A stretch of DNA of 64,000 bases from Carnobacterium pleistocenium FTR1 (GCF_000744285.1 NZ_JQLQ01000002.1:496001-560000); one strand, 5' to 3'; counted from the first letter of the stretch, positions 36,291 through 45,038 are shown. The notes: generated from the letters alone by a model not told the origin. Numbers and translations: made by a program.

Positions 36291-37085
36291 ATGTATTTTG
36301 CAGATTACCATCATCACACAGATAATTCATTTGATTCTCAAGCACAAATGAAAGAAGTATGCGAACAAGCGATAAAAAAAGGACTGAATGAAGTTTGTTT
36401 TACCGAACATTTTTCTGTTAATCCTAAGGTACCAACTTATGGATATATGAATTTCAAACGGTATTTTTCCCAAATTGAAGAGTGTCGTGAACGATTTGGC
36501 AGTCGGTTAACAATCAAAGCTGGAATTGAACTATGTGAACCTCATTTGACAAAAGAAGCATATAAAGAAGCGTTAGCTAATTTGGAAATAGATTTTATAA
36601 TGGGGTCCGTTCATAATATAAAGGAAGAAAAATTACGCATGTTCATTATTAATAAAACACCGCAAGAAATCTATCAGCAGTATTTCGAAGAAGTTTACGC
36701 ATTGGTTGCTCACGCGGATATCGATGTAATCGCTCATTTAGATTTAATCAAACGTTATGCAGTAGAATCAGTAGGAAATTATAAATTTGATGATTATAAG
36801 CCGATTATTGCAAAAATATTACGTAAAGCAATTGAACGTGGTATCGGAATCGAAATCAATACTTCTGGATTATCAAACAGTGTATTAAATGAGACGTTGC
36901 CCTCAATGGATATATTACGATTGTATCATTCATTAGGAGGAAAGATTTTAACGATTGGTTCTGATTCGCATTGTGCGGAAACAGTAGGCTCTAATCATGA
37001 TGCAGCTATAGAAATGGCAAAAGAAGCTGGATTTAAAGGAATAGATGTATTTGAAAAACGAAAATCAAAAAAAGTCGAATTCTAA
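36291..37085 (+). CDS. PHP-domain phosphatase (HisJ/HisK-like)
   Basis: A 264-residue PHP-domain metal-dependent phosphoesterase with the metal-binding motifs YHHHTDNS, CFTEHFSVNP, GIELCEP, GSVHNI, AHLDLIKRY and SDSHCAE. Family members include histidinol-phosphatase. No other his gene is nearby, and its position after a sugar PTS points instead to a sugar phosphate or related substrate. ATG 36291 follows TAAGGAG. A terminator follows at 37106. Confidence 0.85.
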   Translation: MYFADYHHHTDNSFDSQAQMKEVCEQAIKKGLNEVCFTEHFSVNPKVPTYGYMNFKRYFSQIEECRERFGSRLTIKAGIELCEPHLTKEAYKEALANLEIDFIMGSVHNIKEEKLRMFIINKTPQEIYQQYFEEVYALVAHADIDVIAHLDLIKRYAVESVGNYKFDDYKPIIAKILRKAIERGIGIEINTSGLSNSVLNETLPSMDILRLYHSLGGKILTIGSDSHCAETVGSNHDAAIEMAKEAGFKGIDVFEKRKSKKVEF

Positions 37086-37105
37086 AAATTGCATTAAGTA
37101 ATCTG

Positions 37106-37148
37106 AAAAAAGAGGGAAGTAGCTGCTAGGGCTATTTTTCTCTTTTTT
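37106..37148 (+). terminator. Terminator after the PHP phosphatase
   Basis: AAAAAAGAG with GTAGC inside pairs with GCTATTTTTCTCTTTTTT. The stem is slightly bulged, the T-run good. Confidence 0.65.
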
Positions 37149-37211
37149 GATTTAAAATATAACGCTAACATCTTGTAATTTCGTTCTATTAAATGTATAC
37201 TTGTTTTATAC

Positions 37212-37224
37212 AAAAGACTAGACA
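37212..37224 (+). promoter_or_regulatory. Operator-like motif upstream of the first GH1 gene
   Basis: AAAAGACTAGACA is repeated exactly at 38728-38740 before the EIIC gene. A related inverted form (TGTCTA, then CTAGTCTTA) is at 40519-40537 before the GntR gene. It lies 43 bases before the GH1 ATG and is a likely binding site of that GntR regulator. Confidence 0.55.
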
Positions 37225-37266
37225 ATTCGTTTAGTTTTTAGGATAAAAAAAGGAGTGTTTAGTAAA

Positions 37267-38658
37267 ATGAACTATGAATTTCCAAAAGGATTCTGGTGGG
37301 GTTCTGCAGCTAGTGGACCACAAACAGAAGGTGTTTTTGAAGGCGATAACAAGGGTGATAATATTTGGGATCATTGGTACCGTGAAGAACCAGAAAAATT
37401 TTTTAACCAAGTAGGACCAGAAAAAACATCTTATTTTTACCAAAAATATAAAGAAGATATCCAATTAATGAAGGAAACAGGACACACAACTTTTAGAACG
37501 TCTATTCAATGGAGTCGCTTAATTCCGAATGGCATAGGTGAAGTAAATCAAAAAGCGGTTGCTTTTTATAATGATGTGATCGATGAATTGATTGCAAATG
37601 ATATCGAACCATTCATCAACTTGTATCATTTTGATATGCCAATGAAATTGCAAGAAAAAGGTGGCTGGGAAAGCCGTAAAACAGTAGATGCATACGTAGA
37701 ATTTGCTAAGATATGTTTTGAATTATTTGGCGATCGTGTAAAAAAATGGTTTACACATAATGAACCAATCGTTCCGGTTGAAGGCGGTTATTTGTACCAA
37801 TTCCATTACCCTAATGAAGTAAATATGAAAAAAGCCGTTCAAGTTGCTTACCACGAAGTTCTTTCAAGTGCTAAAGCAATCAAAGAGTACCATGCATTAA
37901 AATTAGGTGGCGAAATTGGAATCATATTAAACTTGACGCCAAGCTACCCAAGAGATGCAACAAATCCAGAAGATGTTAAAGCAGCTCAACTTGCTGATGC
38001 ATTTTTTAATCGTTCATTTTTAGATCCTTCAGTTAAAGGGGAATTTCCAACTGATTTAGTTGAATTACTTAAAGAAATTGATCATTTACCGGTTATTGAA
38101 CCAGGCGATTTAGAGTTGATCAAAAATAATACGGTCGATTTATTAGGCGTTAATTACTACCAACCGCGTCGGATCAAAGCCAAGGAATCAAACGAAAAAA
38201 TAGCTGAGGGTCCTATGCCGGATGATTATTTTGATAATTACATCAAACCAGATCGAAAAATGAATCCTTATCGTGGATGGGAAATTTATGAAGAAGGCGT
38301 TTATGATATTTTAACAAACTTAAGAGAAAACTATGGCAATATCCGTTGTTATATCTCAGAAAACGGAATGGGTGTAGAGGGTGAAGAAAATTCTATAAAT
38401 AAAGATGGCGTAATCGAGGATGATTACCGGATTGAATTTGTAAAAGATCATTTAACCTTTATGCACAAAGCAATCCAAGAAGGCAGTAATGTACTAGGCT
38501 ACCACATGTGGACCTGTATGGATAATTGGTCATGGACGAACGCTTACAAAAATCGTTATGGCTTTATAGCTGTTGATATTGAGAATGAAGGAAAAAGAAC
38601 TGTGAAGAAAAGTGGACGATGGTTTAAAGAAGTATCTGACGCGAACGGTTTTGATTAA
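37267..38658 (+). CDS. 6-phospho-beta-glucosidase, GH1 (first copy)
   Basis: A 463-residue GH1 enzyme that cleaves phosphorylated beta-glucosides after PTS uptake. It has the N-terminal FPKGFWWGSAASGPQTEG, the acid/base glutamate in THNEP and the nucleophile in YISENGMG. The C-terminal NAYKNRYGFIAVD is the usual phosphate-binding region of 6-phospho enzymes. ATG 37267 follows AGGAGTG at 37250. A terminator at 38676 separates it from the EIIC gene. Exact sugar (cellobiose, salicin, other) unknown. Confidence 0.92.
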   Translation: MNYEFPKGFWWGSAASGPQTEGVFEGDNKGDNIWDHWYREEPEKFFNQVGPEKTSYFYQKYKEDIQLMKETGHTTFRTSIQWSRLIPNGIGEVNQKAVAFYNDVIDELIANDIEPFINLYHFDMPMKLQEKGGWESRKTVDAYVEFAKICFELFGDRVKKWFTHNEPIVPVEGGYLYQFHYPNEVNMKKAVQVAYHEVLSSAKAIKEYHALKLGGEIGIILNLTPSYPRDATNPEDVKAAQLADAFFNRSFLDPSVKGEFPTDLVELLKEIDHLPVIEPGDLELIKNNTVDLLGVNYYQPRRIKAKESNEKIAEGPMPDDYFDNYIKPDRKMNPYRGWEIYEEGVYDILTNLRENYGNIRCYISENGMGVEGEENSINKDGVIEDDYRIEFVKDHLTFMHKAIQEGSNVLGYHMWTCMDNWSWTNAYKNRYGFIAVDIENEGKRTVKKSGRWFKEVSDANGFD

Positions 38659-38675
38659 AAAGGTGCAGGTTAAGG

Positions 38676-38704
38676 TGGGTTTTCCAGTTGGAAGATCCAT
38701 TTTT
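38676..38704 (+). terminator. Terminator after the first GH1 gene
   Basis: TGGGTTTTCC (38676-38685) pairs fully, with two wobble pairs, with GGAAGATCCA (38690-38699) around AGTT, then T5. Confidence 0.7.
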
Positions 38705-38727
38705 AAATAAGTTTAGTTTTTTTAAAT

Positions 38728-38740
38728 AAAAGACTAGACA
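38728..38740 (+). promoter_or_regulatory. Operator-like motif upstream of EIIC
   Basis: Second exact copy of AAAAGACTAGACA (see 37212). It is about 145 bases before the EIIC start and just upstream of the cre box. Confidence 0.55.
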
Positions 38741-38768
38741 TTATAAAAATGAAATGCTATTCTTTATA

Positions 38769-38782
38769 TGTAATCGATTTCA
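38769..38782. promoter_or_regulatory. cre box upstream of EIIC
   Basis: TGTAATCGATTTCA matches the CcpA consensus TGWAANCGNTNWCA at every position. Catabolite control of the beta-glucoside EIIC gene is therefore likely. A near-palindrome at 38799-38820 (11-base arms, one mismatch) lies just downstream and could be a further site. Confidence 0.75.
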
Positions 38783-38883
38783 ATTAATTGATAGAAAACT
38801 AATAAGAGGCCTCTTTTTAGTTAGATGTAATAAATAATATAAGATTACTTAGTGTAGATTAAAAAAAGAAAAGAGGAATACTA

Positions 38884-40167
38884 GTGGATGGATTTATTGA
38901 TAAATTAGGTGAAAAATTACTCCCTATTGCCGGAAAACTTGGTGAAAATCGTTACCTTAAAGTTTTACGTGATGCATTTATGCTTGCTTTCCCCCTTACC
39001 ATGTTTGGATCAATTGTTGTTGTACTAAATAACTTGCCATTTTTCAGTGATGCAACAAAAGGTACTTTAGGAAACTTGTTTGGAAATGGACAAAATGCGA
39101 CAATGTCGATCATGACCATTTTTGTTACATTCGGTATCGGTTATTATTTAAGTAAATCATACGATGTTGAAGCTATCTTTGGTGGGGCTGTTTCTTTAGC
39201 TGCTTACCTTATCTTAACACCATTCTCAATGCTTACTGAATCCGGTGAAGCTGTAACAGGTGTATTAGCATTAGATCGTCTAGGTGCTAAAGGGATGTTT
39301 ATTGGTATGATCGCAGCCTTTATTGCTGGTGAGATCTATACTCGTATTGTTAAAAAAGGCATCGTCATTAAAATGCCAGATGGCGTTCCACCAGCAGTTG
39401 CAAATTCATTTGCAGCCTTGCTACCAGCTCTTATTACATTATTTACTTTCTTACTAGTTAATGGAGCAGTTGTTGGTTTCTTTGATACAAATTTACATGA
39501 TGTTGTGTATACAGCTATTCAACAACCGCTAACAGCTCTTGGAAGTGGATTGCCAGCTACCTTGATTGCTGTATTCTTTGTTCAATTCCTATGGTTCTTC
39601 GGATTACACGGTCAAATTATTGTTAACTCAGTAATGGACCCTATCTGGAATACCTTAGCTTTAGATAATCTTGATGCGTATAATGCCGGTGAAGCTTTAC
39701 CTCATATCGTAACTAAACCATTTATGGAAATTTATACTGTTGGTATGGGTGGATCAGGTAGTACATTAATTGTTGTATTATTGTTAGCCTTCATTATGAA
39801 GAGCAAACAGAATAAAGAAATCGGTCGCTTAGCTTTAGGCCCTGCGATTTTCAACGTAAATGAACCATTAATTTTCGGAATGCCTTTAGTATTGAATGCT
39901 TCTATTTTTATTCCTTGGGTTGTTGCTCCATTAGTAACAACTGCATTCAACTATGCTATGATGGCTACGGGAATATTCCCAATTCCAACCGGTGTCCTAA
40001 TTCCATGGACAATACCAGTCGTTATTAATGGTATTATGGCCACAAGCTCATTTATGGGTGGATTACTTCAAATCATCGATATGGCTCTTATCGGCGTAAT
40101 TTGGTTCCCATTCCTTAAATTAGTTGATAAAGTAAACTTAAACACTGTTTCTATGGCTGATAAATAA
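38884..40167 (+). CDS. PTS EIIC, lactose/cellobiose type
   Basis: A 427-residue EIIC permease of the cellobiose family: N-terminal FIDKLGEKLLPIAGKLGENRYLKVLRDAFMLAFP, about ten helices, and the sugar-site regions LWFFGLHGQIIVNSVMDPIW and FNVNEPLIFGMPLVLN. The start is GTG 38884 with AAGAGGAA upstream. Its EIIA and EIIB partners are not adjacent but 4.5 kb downstream (44687, 45039), beyond the two regulators. Terminated at 40199. Confidence 0.92.
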   Translation: MDGFIDKLGEKLLPIAGKLGENRYLKVLRDAFMLAFPLTMFGSIVVVLNNLPFFSDATKGTLGNLFGNGQNATMSIMTIFVTFGIGYYLSKSYDVEAIFGGAVSLAAYLILTPFSMLTESGEAVTGVLALDRLGAKGMFIGMIAAFIAGEIYTRIVKKGIVIKMPDGVPPAVANSFAALLPALITLFTFLLVNGAVVGFFDTNLHDVVYTAIQQPLTALGSGLPATLIAVFFVQFLWFFGLHGQIIVNSVMDPIWNTLALDNLDAYNAGEALPHIVTKPFMEIYTVGMGGSGSTLIVVLLLAFIMKSKQNKEIGRLALGPAIFNVNEPLIFGMPLVLNASIFIPWVVAPLVTTAFNYAMMATGIFPIPTGVLIPWTIPVVINGIMATSSFMGGLLQIIDMALIGVIWFPFLKLVDKVNLNTVSMADK

Positions 40168-40198
40168 TAAGCTATGAAGGTATTAAACAATAAATAGC

Positions 40199-40237
40199 AA
40201 AAAGAACTTGTCGTTCAAAAGACAAGTTCTTTTTTTG
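40199..40237 (+). terminator. Terminator after EIIC
   Basis: AAAGAACTTGTC pairs with GACAAGTTCTTT around an eight-base loop and runs into seven T. Immediately followed by a MITE-like element. Confidence 0.88.
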
Positions 40238-40503
40238 CTCCTAACAAGATGTGTTTTAAAACACATCTTGTTAGGAGGTAATTAGCCGTAACTAGTAATA
40301 GTTCGAGCAACTGAAGGTCACTTTTCCGTTTGAGTAGCCACAACGAGCCTTAACTAAAGTAACTTCAAAATAGAGGATTATTTTATTTAACTCCATGATT
40401 CATTAGATCGCTCTTGTTATTCGATAGTTATTTTAAGCATCCCTACCTTTCTCAGTTACCTCAAAAATCAGAATAGTTATTAGTTTTCAAGCACATCCTA
40501 ATA
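40238..40503. mobile_element. MITE-like element, copy A (no coding capacity)
   Basis: About 265 bases between EIIC and the GntR gene. The left end contains a perfect 40-base palindrome (40238-40277). The right end (40481-40503) is an inverted match to the left end (AGATGTG-TTTTAAAAC type). Internal sequence aligns with 55690-56000, including one and a half units of the 51-base repeat expanded in copy B. No transposase is encoded. The element ends only about 15 bases before the operator-like motif of the GntR gene. Confidence 0.65.
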
Positions 40504-40518
40504 AAAAACATCTTTTTT

Positions 40519-40537
40519 TGTCTAAAGGCTAGTCTTA
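40519..40537 (+). promoter_or_regulatory. Possible autoregulatory site of the GntR gene
   Basis: TGTCTA and CTAGTCTTA, separated by four bases, resemble the reverse complement of AAAAGACTAGACA seen before the GH1 and EIIC genes. It is about 55-70 bases before the GntR start codon. Confidence 0.4.
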
Positions 40538-40589
40538 TTATTTCAAGTAAGCTATGATGATTGTGAGTACGATAACAAGGAGGTCCACA

Positions 40590-41306
40590 GTGGTAAAATA
40601 TGAAGCAATAGCAAATGAAATAAGGGACCGTATTACAGATGGAACATATAAAGTGGAATCTCTTATTCCAGATCAAGTGAGCTTATCCGAAGAATTTAAA
40701 GTTAGTAGAATGACCATAAAAAAGGCGTTAGATATTTTAGCGTTAGAAGGATTGATTTATCGCCAGCGTGGTTCTGGAACATTTGTGATGAAAAATTCTC
40801 CTTTAAATAAAGAAAATGCTGCAGTAAATGAATACGATGGCTTAACAAAGCAAATGAAGGGCCATAAAATAGAAAGTAAAATCATCAAATTTACAGTCGA
40901 GTTTCCAGATGAAGAAATAATGCAACATTTGATGATTGAAAAAAGTGTTCCGGTCTATAATCTGATTAGATTAAGGATTATTGACGATAAACCCTATGTT
41001 TTAGAACATACTTATATGCCAACTGATCTGACAACAGGATTAACGGAAGATATTATTAAAGGCTCTATTTATGAATACATTCATGATGAATTAAAAATAA
41101 AATTTACTGGAGCTTATCGTAAAATTCGTGCAGATAAATCTTCTAAATATGACCAAGAATACTTGGATTGCGGTGTTAATGATCCAGTATTAGAAGTTGA
41201 ACAAATTGTGTACTTAAAAGATGGTCGTCCTTTTGAACATTCTCGAAGCCGTCACCGTTATGATACACGCAGTTATACGTTTATCGATATGAATAAAAAA
41301 GTTTAA
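40590..41306 (+). CDS. GntR/HutC-family sugar-responsive repressor
   Basis: A 238-residue HutC-subfamily regulator. The N-terminal winged helix (KYEAIANEIRDRITDGTY, then LSEEFKVSRMTIKKALDILALEGLIYRQRGSGTFV) is followed by a UTRA ligand domain (about 95-235) of the kind that binds phosphorylated sugars. GTG 40590 has a full AAGGAGGT five bases upstream. It stands between beta-glucoside EIIC and the sigma-54 activator and probably represses both GH1 and EIIC through the shared AAAAGACTAGACA motif. Confidence 0.88.
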   Translation: MVKYEAIANEIRDRITDGTYKVESLIPDQVSLSEEFKVSRMTIKKALDILALEGLIYRQRGSGTFVMKNSPLNKENAAVNEYDGLTKQMKGHKIESKIIKFTVEFPDEEIMQHLMIEKSVPVYNLIRLRIIDDKPYVLEHTYMPTDLTTGLTEDIIKGSIYEYIHDELKIKFTGAYRKIRADKSSKYDQEYLDCGVNDPVLEVEQIVYLKDGRPFEHSRSRHRYDTRSYTFIDMNKKV

Positions 41307-41349
41307 TTGGGTCAAAAGAACGACATCCTTAAGATAAGGAGGAATAAGT

Positions 41350-44046
41350 GTGACCATAAATCGTAAAAAAATAGTATTGGATTATTTAAATACATTAGAC
41401 AAAGCGGTTACTGCAAAAGAAATTGCAGTAGTATTATCTTTAGATCGAGCAAATGTTAGTCGCTATTTGAATGAATTGCATAAAGAAACCCAATTGAAAA
41501 AGATTATTGGGCGTCCAGTACTGTATCAAGCAATTACTATAAATAGCGATAATCAGGAGGAAGACTACAATAAAAAAGCTTTTTCTCGTTTGATTGGTTA
41601 TGACGCTTCTTTAAAAGAGATGGTTCAACAAGCAAAAGCAGCTATTTTATATCCTCCCAATGGATTGCACACCATCATCTTTGGTCAAACGGGTACAGGA
41701 AAATCGTTATTTGCAGAATGTATGTACCAATATGCCTTAGAATCGAGTGTTTTAGCTAAAGATGCCCCATTTATAACATATAATTGTGCAGATTATGCCC
41801 AAAATCCGCAATTGTTATTTGGACATATTTTTGGAGTGAAAAAGGGATCTTTTACGGGTGCTGCCCAAGATCGGACAGGACTCATTCATGAAGCAAATAA
41901 TGGTGTTTTATTTTTAGATGAGATTCACCGATTGCCACCGGAAGGACAGGAAATGTTGTTTACCTTTATTGATAAAGGCATCTATCGTCCTCTAGGCGAA
42001 AGCAATGAGACATATCAGGCAAACGTATTGATCATTGGAGCAACAACAGAAAAATCGGATGTGTTGTTGTCAACATTTACTCGTAGGATCCCAATGAGTA
42101 TAACCTTACCGGATCTAGTTGAACGTACGGTTGAAGAACGGTATGAACTGGTTGACAGTTTTTTAAAACAAGAAGCTCAACGCCTTAACCAAAAGATCAC
42201 CATTAAAAGAGAAGTTTTGCTCGCATTTATGTTGTATCAGCCAGAAGGAAATATCGGTCAATTCCAGAGAGATTTAAAGTTAGTTTGCGCTAAAGCTTAC
42301 TTGAATTTTAGGACGAAGAAAGGGCAGTCTCTAAAAATCAATCAAAAGGACCTGCCTTTTCAAGTTCAAAAAGGGTTATTGTCAATCAAAGAGATGTCTA
42401 AACAAATGGAGCGGTTGATCGAACAAGATAAAGCTGAATTTGTTTATGTGCCTACAAGTGAGCGAACAGAGAATTTATCAAAGCAAAGCAACGAAACGAT
42501 TATAGATCCTTTAATAGAAAAAAATTTATTAAAAAAAACAAATGAGCATCTTTTAGAAACGTATCGCTTGGCAGGCTCAGGTCATCAGGAACAAAAATCT
42601 TATTTTAATGAATATGTTAAAACGCTCTCCACAACAGCCGATATTCGTAAGCACATTATTGATCCAGTATTAAAAGAATTAGTTGAGCAGCTGTATTTGG
42701 TTGCTAAAGAGCGGCTGCATCGCTCCTATTCGGCTAAAATTGAATTTGCTTTTGCTTTGCATTTGCAAAGCGCTTTGGAACGTATAAAAGCAAAAAAACA
42801 AATTACTATTTCTAACTTAAATGAGATTCGAAAAAATTATTCAAAAGAGTTTCAAGTAGCCATTGATCTATCGGCTATGATCGAAAAAACGTATTCCATT
42901 GATGTTCCTTTTGAAGAAATCGGATTTATTGCATTATTTTTGACTAAACAAGAAGAAGTAGAAGTGAGTAAAAAACAAGGAAAAACAACCGCTATTATGG
43001 TATTGATGCATGGAAAAACAACGGCAAGTAGCATGATGGAGACTGTGCAAGAACTATTAGAAACAACTGTCGGTACAGCCATTAATATGCCGCTGACGAT
43101 GAGAGTCCAAGATATGTATCAACAAGTGCGGCAAACGGTTGTGGAAAATAAAGAAAAGTATCAGCATGGTTTGTTGCTATTAACTGACATGGGTTCACTA
43201 AATACTTTTGGAAATATGTTAGCAGAAGATTTAGGTTTGCGGATCAAATCATTGCCCATGGTGAGTACTGCAGTTGTTCTAGAAGCCGTACGAATGGCCA
43301 GTATTGGGCGCACTTTAGAAGATATTTTCCAAAGTTGTCAAACGGTATTGAAAAGCAGTACAAAACAGTTAACAGTATTGGACGCGAAGAAAACAAAAGC
43401 GATTCTAGTAACTTGTTTTACGGGTGAAGGGGTAGCTAAAAAATTAGAAGAACGTATCCAACCTGTAGTGGATGCTGCTAAAGTAACAATCATTCCGTTG
43501 CAATTTTTACATCGAGAAGCGTTCAAACAGCAAATTGACCAATTAATGGAAACTTATGACATTAAAGCAATTGTGGGAACAGTCGAATTTGACTATCAAA
43601 ATATCCCATTTTATACAGCTTACGATATCTTTAATGATGAAAAATTAGTGTTATTAAAAAATCAAATAGAAGAAGAACTTCCGATAAATGAGATGATTCA
43701 ATCATTGACAGGAACGTTAAAAAAAGTGGGATCTGTTCAACAGTTGATGTATTTTTTACAAAAATTACTGCAGCAATTAAAAAATGAATTGGCGATCATG
43801 ATTCCAGCTGGTGTAGAAACAGGGGTATTATTACATTTGGCCTTTTTGATTGAAGGATTAAAAACAGGAACGATCATCCGTGAATTTTCTGAATTAGACG
43901 CGTATGCCAAAAAAAATCGAATGATCATGGATATTGTTAAAGCAACCTTAATTCCTTTAGAGAAACAATATCAGCTTATTATCCCAGAAGATGAGATTGC
44001 TTATATTACTCAAATGATCAGCGAAAATAAAATCAAAACGCATTAG
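41350..44046 (+). CDS. LevR-type sigma-54 activator with PTS regulation domains
   Basis: An 898-residue PTS-controlled enhancer-binding protein. In order: helix-turn-helix (1-60); AAA+ domain with Walker A FGQTGTGKS (111-119), the sigma-54-contacting loop GSFTGA (166-171) and Walker B GVLFLDEIH; first PRD (about 425-535); an EIIA-Man-like domain with H554 in LMHGKTTA; an EIIB-like region; and a C-terminal PRD (about 790-890). It needs RpoN, and a matching -24/-12 promoter lies at 44627 before EIIB. Start GTG 41350 with AAGGAGG upstream; 43 bases after the GntR gene, so probably one transcript. Confidence 0.92.
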   Translation: MTINRKKIVLDYLNTLDKAVTAKEIAVVLSLDRANVSRYLNELHKETQLKKIIGRPVLYQAITINSDNQEEDYNKKAFSRLIGYDASLKEMVQQAKAAILYPPNGLHTIIFGQTGTGKSLFAECMYQYALESSVLAKDAPFITYNCADYAQNPQLLFGHIFGVKKGSFTGAAQDRTGLIHEANNGVLFLDEIHRLPPEGQEMLFTFIDKGIYRPLGESNETYQANVLIIGATTEKSDVLLSTFTRRIPMSITLPDLVERTVEERYELVDSFLKQEAQRLNQKITIKREVLLAFMLYQPEGNIGQFQRDLKLVCAKAYLNFRTKKGQSLKINQKDLPFQVQKGLLSIKEMSKQMERLIEQDKAEFVYVPTSERTENLSKQSNETIIDPLIEKNLLKKTNEHLLETYRLAGSGHQEQKSYFNEYVKTLSTTADIRKHIIDPVLKELVEQLYLVAKERLHRSYSAKIEFAFALHLQSALERIKAKKQITISNLNEIRKNYSKEFQVAIDLSAMIEKTYSIDVPFEEIGFIALFLTKQEEVEVSKKQGKTTAIMVLMHGKTTASSMMETVQELLETTVGTAINMPLTMRVQDMYQQVRQTVVENKEKYQHGLLLLTDMGSLNTFGNMLAEDLGLRIKSLPMVSTAVVLEAVRMASIGRTLEDIFQSCQTVLKSSTKQLTVLDAKKTKAILVTCFTGEGVAKKLEERIQPVVDAAKVTIIPLQFLHREAFKQQIDQLMETYDIKAIVGTVEFDYQNIPFYTAYDIFNDEKLVLLKNQIEEELPINEMIQSLTGTLKKVGSVQQLMYFLQKLLQQLKNELAIMIPAGVETGVLLHLAFLIEGLKTGTIIREFSELDAYAKKNRMIMDIVKATLIPLEKQYQLIIPEDEIAYITQMISENKIKTH

Positions 44047-44103
44047 AAAAAAGTTAGATAAATTTTGGTATGGATACCTAAATAAATTAAATGATATACC
44101 CAA

Positions 44104-44500
44104 GAATTTCTGAAGGAATAGGATTGCTTGTATCCCTGTAAAGGATTCAATGAGAATTACAAAACGTTGGCGCTTTAGCGATCGCGGTTTATTTGAAGAG
44201 AGTGTGACTAAAAGCGTTCAGACCCGAAATCTTCTAACGCATACCGTATCTCTAATGTGGCTAAAGCCACAAGAGCTAGGGCAACTGGAACGAATAAGCT
44301 CAGGATGGTCACCGACCACCTTGCGAAAGCATGTAGGCTACGCCTAAGTGTATCATGCCTGTACGTAGCTGAAGCAACTACAGTCATGACAAAGTGGACG
44401 TTGGGTCTGATTTTTGAAATACGTTTTAGAATGACACTTTCAGGCGTTCCCATGGTTTCACAAGCAAAACCGTCTATTCCAGAAGAAATTTAATCTTGAA
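44104..44500 (-). repeat. Dispersed hairpin repeat, copy 3 (long form, inverted)
   Basis: The 640-base gap 44047-44686 has no gene here. Read on the minus strand, 44500-44440 matches 30215-30283 and 44200-44104 matches 30296-30390. A central segment of about 220 bases is unique to this copy and holds hairpins such as TGTGGC/GCCACA (44256-44271) and AGGC/GCCT (44335-44345). It is the longest copy and probably closest to the complete element. A separate small palindrome GGTATGGATACC lies at 44067-44078. Confidence 0.7.
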
Positions 44501-44526
44501 ACATTTGCAGTATTGATTTAGACCTT

Positions 44527-44561
44527 AAAAAATACACACTTTTTCTAGTGTGTATTTTTTT
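44527..44561 (+). terminator. Terminator upstream of the sigma-54 promoter
   Basis: AAAAAATACACACT (44527-44540) pairs exactly with AGTGTGTATTTTTT (44547-44560). It ends transcription from the regulator/repeat region and insulates the EIIB promoter. Confidence 0.85.
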
Positions 44562-44626
44562 ATGCGAGTGTGTAATAGTAAAAAGTCAAAGAGAAGGCTT
44601 TCTGAATAGGTTTACATGCATTAAAG

Positions 44627-44643
44627 TTGGCACGATATTTGCA
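44627..44643 (+). promoter_or_regulatory. Sigma-54 (-24/-12) promoter of the EIIB-EIIA genes
   Basis: TTGGCACGATATTTGCA fits the RpoN consensus TGGCAC-N5-TTGCA exactly. It lies 44 bases before the EIIB ATG and just downstream of a gene for a sigma-54 activator with a GSFTGA loop. This is strong mutual support. Confidence 0.9.
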
Positions 44644-44686
44644 TTTATATAAGTGTAAAGCAAATAAAATAATGGAGTGATAAATA

Positions 44687-45007
44687 ATGGCAGAAACAAC
44701 AATTATGTTAGTTTGTTCAGCAGGTATGAGTACAAGTTTATTGGTGACTAAAATGGAAGCAGCTTCAAAAGCACGCAATTTAGATACCGAAATTTTTGCA
44801 GTATCAGCAGCAGAAGCCGATAAAAACATTGCGAATAAAAAAATTGACGTCATGTTATTAGGACCACAAGTTCGTTTCATGAAAGGTCAATTCGAAAAGA
44901 AATTAGCCGATAAAAATATTCCTTTAGAAATCATTAACATGCAAGACTACGGAAAAATGAATGGTGAAAATGTATTGAATCAAGCTCTTGGATTAATCAA
45001 AGCATAA
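44687..45007 (+). CDS. PTS EIIB, lactose/cellobiose type
   Basis: A 106-residue EIIB with the phosphocysteine in IMLVCSAGMSTSL (C10) and the family end GPQVRFMKGQFEKKLADKNIPLEIINMQDYGKMNGE. It phosphorylates the sugar carried by the distant EIIC at 38884. First gene of the operon driven by the sigma-54 promoter at 44627. EIIA follows 31 bases later. A ribosome binding site TGGAGTG precedes the ATG. Confidence 0.93.
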   Translation: MAETTIMLVCSAGMSTSLLVTKMEAASKARNLDTEIFAVSAAEADKNIANKKIDVMLLGPQVRFMKGQFEKKLADKNIPLEIINMQDYGKMNGENVLNQALGLIKA

Positions 45008-45038
45008 AGAAATAATCAGTGGAAAGGAAGTTGCAAAA

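Noticed and set aside
37157-37170. cre-like ATATAACGCTAACA upstream of the first GH1 gene
   Set aside because: Three mismatches to the consensus, all in one half-site; too weak to list as a site.
44150-44493. Short open frames on both strands in the gap before EIIB
   Set aside because: They lie wholly within the dispersed repeat, lack ribosome binding sites and resemble no protein family.
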